A program made the translations under genes and the position numbers. 5,126 nt of DNA from Bacteroidales bacterium Bact_07 (GTDB lineage Bacteria > Bacteroidota > Bacteroidia > Bacteroidales > Tenuifilaceae): positions 1-5,126 of the forward strand of contig LUYY01000231.1 of assembly GCA_001603415.1 (NCBI GenBank), written 5' to 3'. Below, piece after piece: positions 1 through 5,126 of this stretch (within the stretch, counting starts at the first letter, position 1; the number at the start of each line of letters is the position of its first letter). The notes beneath the pieces were generated by a model. It ran no database searches. It had not been told where the DNA came from and worked only from the letters and a program-made list of their open reading frames with translations.

Positions 1-2
1 AG

Positions 3-1451
3 GCTTTACTTAGTAACACTTACTTTTGGGTTGTAGTTGCATACTTTGCTGTTGTTCTGTTCATCTCGTTTTTTACAAAGAAGATAGCAAGTCGTTCTTC
101 TGCTGATTTTCTTGTTGCAGGTAGAAATTTAGGTGTTTTGGTTTGTTCAATTGTTGTTGCTGCAGAATGGTTAGGCGGATTAAGCACTATAGGTGTAAGC
201 GAAAAAGCGTTTCATACATTAACATTGCAGCCCATACTTTATAATATTTCTACAGCTATTGGTATGATAATTTTAGGTTTCACTTTAGCCAAGTACTATA
301 GGGAACGACATGTTCATACTGTTAGCGAAATGATTGAAAGCATTTTTGGGCAGAAGGCTCGAAGTATTTCCGCAATAGCATTTCTTATTGCTTTTATAAC
401 ATTAGCATACGTTGAGTTAACCACTTTTGCTACAGTTTTATCCCCGATATTCGGAATTAGTTGGATGTGGGCAGTTTTGCTGGCCGCAACAATTACAACA
501 GTATATACTTATGTTGGAGGTATGCATGCTCTTACAATTGTTGCAATTGTAAATCTTATTGTTAGATATGTAGGTTTGGGTATTGCATTGGTTATTGGTT
601 TAATTGCCATTGGGAAATTCTCAAATCTATCGACACGCCTTATAGAACTTGGCGCACCTCAAAATTATTATAATCCATTTAGTATTGGTTGGACAGCTGC
701 TTTTAGCCTTATTCTTGGTGGAATATTTGGTGGAATGGCCGCTCAGGCTAGCATACAGCCAATATTTGCCGCTAAAAATCCTTTAACAGCCAAAAGAGCG
801 GCTATTCTTTCAGCTTTATTTATTGCTCCCTTTGGTATCATAACAGCATTGCTCGGTTTAATGGCTCGTAGCGGTATATTTTTTGAGGTAGGCCCTAATT
901 TTGATCCTAAAATGGCTTTACCCACACTCCTTATGACACCTGGATTTATACATCCTGTTTTGGGTGGACTGGCCATAGCAGCAATTCTTGCAGCAATATT
1001 ATCAACAATTGGCCCTGTAAGTTTTGCCATTGTTACCATTGCAACCAAGGATATTTACCATGGATTGATCAATAAGGATGCATCCGATGAAAGCGTTCTG
1101 AAGTTTGCTAAACGATTGGTTATTCTTGTAAACGTTGTTACTGTGCCAATGGCGCTATTCATAAAGGGTGCAATTCTCGATGCTGGTTATTTTTCATATG
1201 CAATCAGAGCAATTGGTGCTATAGTTATATTGTTGGGTATTTATAAAATCAAGTGGATATCAAAGCATGCTGTTTACTTTGCCTTTATCGGTGGAACCTT
1301 AGCCATTATTTTAAGTATTATTGCCAAAAAATTTGGGTGGTTTGAAATTGATAAAACCTATGCAAGTATAATTGCAACCATATTCTTTATCGTTGTAGGA
1401 AATATTTACACTAAGTATTTTGCGAATAAAAACCAGTTGTCTAAAGCTTAA
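3..1451 (+). CDS. Sodium:solute symporter family (SSS) transporter, 5'-truncated by the window edge
   Basis: This is an inner-membrane secondary transporter that probably couples Na+ entry to uptake of an organic solute. The frame is open from base 3 and has no ATG before a TTG at 138. That TTG lies after TM1, so the real start is left of the window. The visible 482 residues match a nearly complete SSS protein, with about 13 hydrophobic segments. TM1 is at about residues 7-24 (counting from base 3), followed by the family signature DFLVAGRNLG (35-44) and TM2 with EWLGGLSTIG. The core TM8 of the LeuT-like fold reads AAILSTIGP; its Ala331, Ser334 and Thr335 align with the Na2-site residues Ala337, Ser340 and Thr341 of PutP, so Na+ coupling is likely. 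The GGMAAQASIQPIFAAKNP segment fits the family's QR..aakd region but lacks the usual Arg. The substrate is unknown. A carboxylate is inferred from the CoA-transferase and oxoacid oxidoreductase downstream, 5 nt away. This gene is visibly more AT-rich than its neighbours. Confidence 0.9.
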   Translation, partial: ALLSNTYFWVVVAYFAVVLFISFFTKKIASRSSADFLVAGRNLGVLVCSIVVAAEWLGGLSTIGVSEKAFHTLTLQPILYNISTAIGMIILGFTLAKYYRERHVHTVSEMIESIFGQKARSISAIAFLIAFITLAYVELTTFATVLSPIFGISWMWAVLLAATITTVYTYVGGMHALTIVAIVNLIVRYVGLGIALVIGLIAIGKFSNLSTRLIELGAPQNYYNPFSIGWTAAFSLILGGIFGGMAAQASIQPIFAAKNPLTAKRAAILSALFIAPFGIITALLGLMARSGIFFEVGPNFDPKMALPTLLMTPGFIHPVLGGLAIAAILAAILSTIGPVSFAIVTIATKDIYHGLINKDASDESVLKFAKRLVILVNVVTVPMALFIKGAILDAGYFSYAIRAIGAIVILLGIYKIKWISKHAVYFAFIGGTLAIILSIIAKKFGWFEIDKTYASIIATIFFIVVGNIYTKYFANKNQLSKA

Positions 1452-1456
1452 AAGCT

Positions 1457-2668
1457 ATGAATCATCCATTGAAGGATATTAAAGTGCTGGAATTGGCCAA
1501 TGTATTAGCAGGTCCTAGTGTTGGAGTTGCTTTGGCCGAATTGGGGGCAACTGTAATAAAGGTCGAAAATCTAATTACCAACGGCGATGTAACCCGAACC
1601 TGGAAATTAACAACCGAGGATCCCAAAACCGATATATCGAGCTATTTCAGCTGTGTGAACTGGGGTAAAAAGTCAATTGCCCTTGACCTGAATAAGCCCG
1701 AAGGGCTTGATGTTGTTTACCGTTTGGTTAAATTTTGCGACATCGTGCTGGTAAGCTATAAACCCGGCGATGCCGAAAAGCTTAAGGTTGATTATAAAAC
1801 CCTCATGCAGCACAATAAATCCTTAATATATGCCCATATAACAGGCTATGGTTTAAAGAATATGCGTGCTGGCTATGATGCTATTATTCAGGCCGAAAGC
1901 GGATTTACATACATGAATGGGGAGCCCGATGGCCAACCCGTTAAGATGCCCGTAGCCCTTATGGATTTACTGGCTGGACATCAACTTAAAGAGGCAATAC
2001 TCTTAGCCTTGCTTAACAGGGAACGAAAAGGCGAAGGGGCTTACATTGAGACAAGCCTAATTAAGGCAGGTGTGGCTGCTCTGGCCAATCAGGCTACAAA
2101 CTGGTTGGTTGGCAATAAAATCCCTGAACGCATGGGCTCGGAGCATCCCAACATAGTTCCTTATGGCAAAATATTCTACACCCGCGATGGCAAACCTTTG
2201 GTTTTAGCCGTTGGAAGCGATAAACAGTTTGCAGAGCTATGCTCTATTCTTGGCAAACCTGAACTTGCTGCCGACGAGCGTTTTGCAACTAACTTTAACA
2301 GGGTGAAGAATCGCACTGCATGTAACGAGGCTGTTCAGAGCCTGATTGCCCAGTTCGATCGCGATCCCTTACTTGTTGAACTCGAAAAGCGATCGGTTCC
2401 TGCCGGTGGCGTGTATAATATGAAGGAAGTTTTCGAAATTCCTGAAGTTCAAGAACTGGTCATGGATGGAAAAACCACCTCGGGTATGCCTATTAAAGGC
2501 TTACGAACGGTGGCCTTTAGCATGGGAGAGAATGCTAAACCCATGAAACTTCAAGCACCGCCCCATTACGGCGAACACACAGTAAGTGTGCTTAAGGAGA
2601 TACTTGGATATTCAGCTGAAGATATAAATAGTTTAATAGAAAAAAAGGTGGTTTATGCACGAAAGTAA
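1457..2668 (+). CDS. Family III CoA-transferase (CaiB/BaiF/FRC type)
   Basis: This cytoplasmic enzyme moves CoA between an acyl-CoA donor and a carboxylic acid acceptor. Its 403 residues are the usual family length (about 380-430) and the whole fold is present. The N-terminal signature runs from PLKDIKVLELANVLAGPSVG through ELGATVIKVE to GDVTR. It is followed by GKKSIALDL, YKPGDAEKL and the ITGYG...GYDAIIQAESGF region. Asp170, in the segment VALMDLLAGH, sits where family III enzymes carry the Asp that forms the acyl-anhydride and CoA intermediates (Asp169 in formyl-CoA transferase), so the protein should be active. The next block, LLNRERKGEGAYIETSL, is also typical. The usual NRGKRS stretch reads NWGKKS here, with Trp for Arg. 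The start ATG lies 5 nt after the symporter stop with no convincing Shine-Dalgarno, and MNHPLKDIKVLEL fits the family N-terminus. The family is certain. The acid pair is not, because such enzymes handle oxalate, carnitine, benzylsuccinate, aryl-lactates and others. Confidence 0.93.
   Translation: MNHPLKDIKVLELANVLAGPSVGVALAELGATVIKVENLITNGDVTRTWKLTTEDPKTDISSYFSCVNWGKKSIALDLNKPEGLDVVYRLVKFCDIVLVSYKPGDAEKLKVDYKTLMQHNKSLIYAHITGYGLKNMRAGYDAIIQAESGFTYMNGEPDGQPVKMPVALMDLLAGHQLKEAILLALLNRERKGEGAYIETSLIKAGVAALANQATNWLVGNKIPERMGSEHPNIVPYGKIFYTRDGKPLVLAVGSDKQFAELCSILGKPELAADERFATNFNRVKNRTACNEAVQSLIAQFDRDPLLVELEKRSVPAGGVYNMKEVFEIPEVQELVMDGKTTSGMPIKGLRTVAFSMGENAKPMKLQAPPHYGEHTVSVLKEILGYSAEDINSLIEKKVVYARK
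2645..2651 (+). promoter_or_regulatory. Ribosome binding site for the OFOR alpha gene, inside the CoA-transferase 3' end
   Basis: AAGGTGG differs by one base from AAGGAGG and ends 3 nt before the ATG at 2655. It lies within the last codons of the CoA-transferase gene. Together with the 14-nt overlap, this suggests translational coupling. The spacing is a little short. Confidence 0.5.
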
Positions 2669-3779
2669 GAAGAATCCGGCATTTATCGATGGGTCGAGGT
2701 TGATAACCGAAGCCCTGGTAAGGGCAGGCGCCGATACCTTTGTGGGCTATCCCATAACGCCGGCAAACCTGCTATACCTTTATGCAACCAAGCGATTCCC
2801 AACCATGCTGGCTGCACCCGACGAAATTACCACACTACAATGGATGAGCGGCTTTGCTGTGGCTGGCCATATCCCTGTTACCGCAACTTCATATCCCGGT
2901 TATGCTTTAATGGTTGAATCCATTGGCATGGCAGCCATGATGGAGTTACCCATGGTTATAGTGCTTGTTCAACGCTTAGGGCCTGCAACAGGTACTGCCA
3001 CTTGTGGTGCCCAAGGCGATTTGAATGTAGTATATGGAACCATGTCGGGAGGTTACCCCATTCCTACATTTTCCATTAGCAATTACCACGATTGCTGGGA
3101 AATCTCGGCTAAAGCCGTGCATACCGCCATACAACTTCGCACACCTGTGGTGCTGCTTACATCCAAAGAGATGGTGATGACCCTTCAATCATTCGATTGG
3201 TCAAATCTACCTGAAATACAACCCAAAAAGGTGAAGCAGTTTACCGCTGGTGGCCCCTATTTGCCTTACAAAGCCGATGAATCGCTTGTGCCCGATTTCC
3301 TGCCCGTAAGCCAAAATAAACTTCAGGTTCGTATAACCGCATCAACCCACGATACTAAGGGTATCCTACAAAACGTATTACCTGAAGCCATCGAAAATAC
3401 TAAGCGGTTGGAGCATAAACTGCGTAAACATATGGATGAATACACCTTTTACGAGTTTGACCAACAGGATGGCTCTGATAGTCTAATTATTTCCTACGAC
3501 ATCTCGTCGCAGGCTTCGCGTGAGGCTGTTGCTCAGCTTCGTGCGCAGGGTAAAAAAGTCTCTTTGCTAGTAGCCAAAACACTACTGCCTATACCGCAGG
3601 TATATGTTGATATTGCCAACCGTTACAATAAAGTGGTTGTAGTTGAGGAAAACCTTACCGGTCAGCTCAGGCATTTGCTTTTTGGTGCTGCCGGACGTAA
3701 GGGCGTTAGCGGCGTAAACGGAATTGCTAAAATGATTAGTCCAACCGAAATTGTTGAGGAGGTTATGCGTTATGAGTAA
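2655..3779 (+). CDS. 2-oxoacid:ferredoxin oxidoreductase, alpha subunit (KorA/VorB-like)
   Basis: This is the alpha subunit of a TPP-dependent enzyme that converts a 2-oxoacid, CoA and oxidised ferredoxin to acyl-CoA, CO2 and reduced ferredoxin, or the reverse. Its 374 residues match stand-alone KorA/VorB chains. Residues 13-180 form the pyrimidine-binding domain (POR_N). It contains the substrate-loop signature GYPITP (31-36), PDEIT (55-59), TATSYPG (76-82), LMVES, VQRLGPATG (105-113) and AQGDL. Glu57 aligns with the Glu of EDEIA, which in pyruvate:ferredoxin oxidoreductase activates the TPP aminopyrimidine. A variable linker (about 185-270) leads to domain II (about 275-374), with VVVVEENLTGQL and SPTEIVEEV. 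Two positions are unusual: Pro for the first acidic residue of EDE, and Tyr in place of the Gly or Ser usual in TSGPG/TSSPG. No gamma domain is fused here; it is on the next gene. The ATG overlaps the CoA-transferase by 14 nt and has a near-consensus Shine-Dalgarno. The oxoacid substrate (2-oxoglutarate, branched-chain, aromatic or other) cannot be decided. Confidence 0.9.
   Translation: MHESKKNPAFIDGSRLITEALVRAGADTFVGYPITPANLLYLYATKRFPTMLAAPDEITTLQWMSGFAVAGHIPVTATSYPGYALMVESIGMAAMMELPMVIVLVQRLGPATGTATCGAQGDLNVVYGTMSGGYPIPTFSISNYHDCWEISAKAVHTAIQLRTPVVLLTSKEMVMTLQSFDWSNLPEIQPKKVKQFTAGGPYLPYKADESLVPDFLPVSQNKLQVRITASTHDTKGILQNVLPEAIENTKRLEHKLRKHMDEYTFYEFDQQDGSDSLIISYDISSQASREAVAQLRAQGKKVSLLVAKTLLPIPQVYVDIANRYNKVVVVEENLTGQLRHLLFGAAGRKGVSGVNGIAKMISPTEIVEEVMRYE
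3756..3762 (+). promoter_or_regulatory. Strong Shine-Dalgarno that fixes the start of the beta-gamma gene
   Basis: GAGGAGG lies 9 nt before the ATG at 3772, inside the last codons of the alpha gene. This supports ATG 3772 over the in-frame TTG at 3751, which lies upstream of this site and would place the site inside the coding sequence. Confidence 0.75.
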
Positions 3780-5040
3780 CACCCGTTTTTTAACTGATGC
3801 CCAACTACCGTTCTGTAAAGGTTGTGGGCATGCCCTGGTAGCTCAAAATACCGAAAAGGCTCTACAAAAGCTTAATATCAATCCCCTCGACGTGGTGTTG
3901 GTTACCGACATTGGATGTCATGGAATTGTTGATAAGAGTTTCCTGACGCATACCGTTCATGGGCTACACGGCCGTTCTTCGGCTTTGGCTGCGGGAATTA
4001 CTGCAGGATTGAATAATCCCGATAAAAAGGTGATAGTTTTTACCGGCGATGGCGGAGCTACTATCGGCATGCAGCATTTGATTGGTGGAGCTCATCTGGG
4101 TTTTGATATGACTGTTGTGGTACACAACAACATGCTGTATGGAATGACTGGGGGGCAACCTTCAGAGTTTACCCCTTGCGGTTTTAAAACGCCCACTTTA
4201 CCAGAGGGAAGCACCAAGCCCGGTTACGATATCTGTGAGCTAATGGTTGCTGCAGGGGCATCGTATGTTGAGCGCGTGATTGGTATTGGCGACTATTCCG
4301 ATTCATTGGTTAAAGCATTTACAGCACCTGGATTCTCATTAGTTGAGGTGATGGAGATTTGCCCCAGCTACGGGGTTAAGTCGAACCCTGGCATGAAGCT
4401 GTCAAAGCTTGTTGAGGACTCGGGCTGGAATGTAAAGGTTTTTGCCGATGGCAAAGGTCGTTCGTTCAAAACACCTATCAATAGCGAACCCAAAAGTTTA
4501 ATATCGGAAAAGTTTGAGGTGCAGGCCAAATATTCCAGCAACATACAAAAACCTATCAGCATAATGCTTTCGGGTTCTGCTGGCGAGGGTGTTCAATCGG
4601 CTGCCGAGTTTTTGGCCAAGGCAGCCATTGTTTCGGGCTTAAACAGCACCAAAAAAGGGAGTTACCCTGTTACTGTTGGCGTTGGTTTCTCAGCGTCGGA
4701 GGTAATAGTTTCACCTAGCCCAATTCTTTACACCGGATCGCCTGTTCCCGATATACTAATCATCACATCAGCCGATGGTTTGGGCTATGCCCGTGCCGCT
4801 GCAGGTAGAATGAAAGGTGGCATCCTTTACCTCGATGAATCACTCGAGGTTCCCGAAACAGGAGCACGTGTTGTTAAAGTTCCCTTCCGCGAGAGGGCAG
4901 GGGCTAAAAATAGTGCCATGTATGCTGTGTTCTATACAGTATTTCACGAGAAACTTTACCCTATCGAAGCCTTGAAAGAGGTATTCCTATCGAATAAAAT
5001 TGCTGAAAAAGTAAATATTGAAAGCTTATTGCAGTTTTAA
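3772..5040 (+). CDS. 2-oxoacid:ferredoxin oxidoreductase, fused beta (TPP, [4Fe-4S]) and gamma subunits
   Basis: This is the catalytic partner of the alpha subunit, 422 residues from the ATG that overlaps the alpha stop by 8 nt. Residues 1 to about 215 are the beta subunit (TPP_enzyme_C fold). They contain FCKGCGH (14-20), DIGCHG (46-51), HGLHGRSSALAAGI (63-76), the TPP/Mg motif GDGG (92-95) with Asn119/Asn120, and LYGMTGGQ (122-129). Cys15, Cys18, Cys49 and Cys197 match the four ligands of the proximal [4Fe-4S] cluster in two-subunit archaeal OFORs, so TPP oxidation and electron exit look intact. The segment SEFTP replaces the usual SPTTP. After a linker (about 218-260), residues 261-422 form a gamma domain (POR family): SGSAGEGVQSAAEFLAKAA corresponds to the GxGGQGv...lA.A signature and SPSPILYTG to the following strand. 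The gamma RGG loop is not recognisable, reading VGVGFSASE. Gamma domains are more often fused to alpha or separate, so this architecture is uncommon. No delta ferredoxin domain is present. Confidence is high for beta and good for gamma. Confidence 0.9.
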   Translation: MSNTRFLTDAQLPFCKGCGHALVAQNTEKALQKLNINPLDVVLVTDIGCHGIVDKSFLTHTVHGLHGRSSALAAGITAGLNNPDKKVIVFTGDGGATIGMQHLIGGAHLGFDMTVVVHNNMLYGMTGGQPSEFTPCGFKTPTLPEGSTKPGYDICELMVAAGASYVERVIGIGDYSDSLVKAFTAPGFSLVEVMEICPSYGVKSNPGMKLSKLVEDSGWNVKVFADGKGRSFKTPINSEPKSLISEKFEVQAKYSSNIQKPISIMLSGSAGEGVQSAAEFLAKAAIVSGLNSTKKGSYPVTVGVGFSASEVIVSPSPILYTGSPVPDILIITSADGLGYARAAAGRMKGGILYLDESLEVPETGARVVKVPFRERAGAKNSAMYAVFYTVFHEKLYPIEALKEVFLSNKIAEKVNIESLLQF

Positions 5041-5063
5041 GTTAGTTCATTTTTTTAACATTT

Positions 5064-5095
5064 GAGGGCTACCCAAAGCGGGTAGCTCTTTTTTT
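5064..5095 (+). terminator. Rho-independent terminator closing the operon
   Basis: An 11-bp stem begins 24 nt after the beta-gamma stop. GAGGGCTACCC (5064-5074) pairs with GGGTAGCTCTT (5080-5090), with two G-U pairs near the base and a 5-nt loop AAAGC. The T-run (5089-5095, seven T) follows directly. Its position directly after gene 4 shows that the transcript probably ends here and that no further subunit gene is co-transcribed downstream. Confidence 0.9.
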
Positions 5096-5098
5096 CTA

Positions 5099-5126
5099 TT
5101 GACTTTAGTTCAGAATAAGCTTATAT
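5099..5126 (+). promoter_or_regulatory. Possible promoter of a gene beyond the right edge (weak)
   Basis: TTGACT (5099-5104) is followed after 16-17 nt by TTATAT at the edge of the window, resembling a sigma-70 type -35/-10 pair. The -10 may be cut by the edge and the region is AT-rich, so chance is a real possibility. If the host is a Bacteroidota, its main promoters use a different consensus (TTTG / TAnnTTTG), which would count against this call. Confidence 0.2.

Noticed and set aside
743..1048. Minus-strand open frame inside the symporter
   Set aside because: It is a shadow of the conserved TM-rich coding frame on the + strand, with no family features. The same applies to the minus-strand frames at 2976-3188, 3582-3782, 3964-4158 and 4368-4562.
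138..1451. Symporter starting at the TTG at 138
   Set aside because: The frame is open upstream to the window edge and the bases before 138 encode TM1 and the DFLVAGRN signature, so the gene starts left of the window.
1445..1456. Short inverted repeat AGCTT-AA-AAGCT at the symporter/CoA-transferase junction
   Set aside because: Five-base arms with a 2-nt loop and no T-run are too small for a terminator or a convincing operator, and part of it is coding.
3751..3771. TTG at 3751 as the start of the beta-gamma protein
   Set aside because: ATG 3772 has a strong Shine-Dalgarno 9 nt upstream that would lie inside the gene if TTG were used, and the extra residues MLRRLCV match nothing in the family.
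3..5126. A hidden defence system, mobile element, CRISPR array or structured RNA
   Set aside because: Nearly the whole window is filled by four recognisable metabolic genes, and I saw no direct repeats, terminal inverted repeats or unexplained noncoding stretch beyond the 86-base tail.

Overview
The window holds four genes, all on the + strand and packed end to end. They look like one catabolic or anabolic operon: (1) a sodium:solute symporter cut by the left edge, (2) a family III (CaiB/BaiF-type) CoA-transferase, (3) the alpha subunit of a 2-oxoacid:ferredoxin oxidoreductase (OFOR), and (4) a protein that joins the TPP/[4Fe-4S] beta subunit of the same enzyme to its gamma domain. The junctions are a 5-nt gap, a 14-nt overlap and an 8-nt overlap. 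A clear intrinsic terminator follows gene 4, so the 3' end of the transcript is in view. The promoter and first codons of gene 1 are not.

The organism is probably an anaerobic bacterium with moderately AT-rich DNA, perhaps a Bacteroidota. This is inferred from the ferredoxin-linked oxoacid chemistry, the base composition and the weak Shine-Dalgarno signal ahead of gene 2. No taxonomic marker gene is present, so the assignment is tentative.

The gene set suggests this joint working: the symporter imports a carboxylate, the CoA-transferase moves CoA to or from it, and the OFOR interconverts a 2-oxoacid with acyl-CoA plus CO2 and reduced ferredoxin. Run oxidatively, this yields reduced ferredoxin and a thioester whose CoA can activate the next acid. 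Run reductively, it would import a short or aromatic acid, activate it and carboxylate it to a 2-oxoacid for amino-acid synthesis. The substrate cannot be read from the sequence.

The OFOR is the most interesting part. Its alpha, beta and gamma modules are partitioned as alpha + (beta-gamma) rather than the common gamma-alpha + beta. No separate delta (2x[4Fe-4S] ferredoxin) subunit is in view. Several normally conserved motif positions in alpha and gamma are altered, while the catalytic and cluster-binding residues of beta are intact. This points to a functional but divergent OFOR branch. The rest is ordinary: there is no RNA gene, mobile element, CRISPR array or long repeat, and no gene-free stretch over 300 bases.
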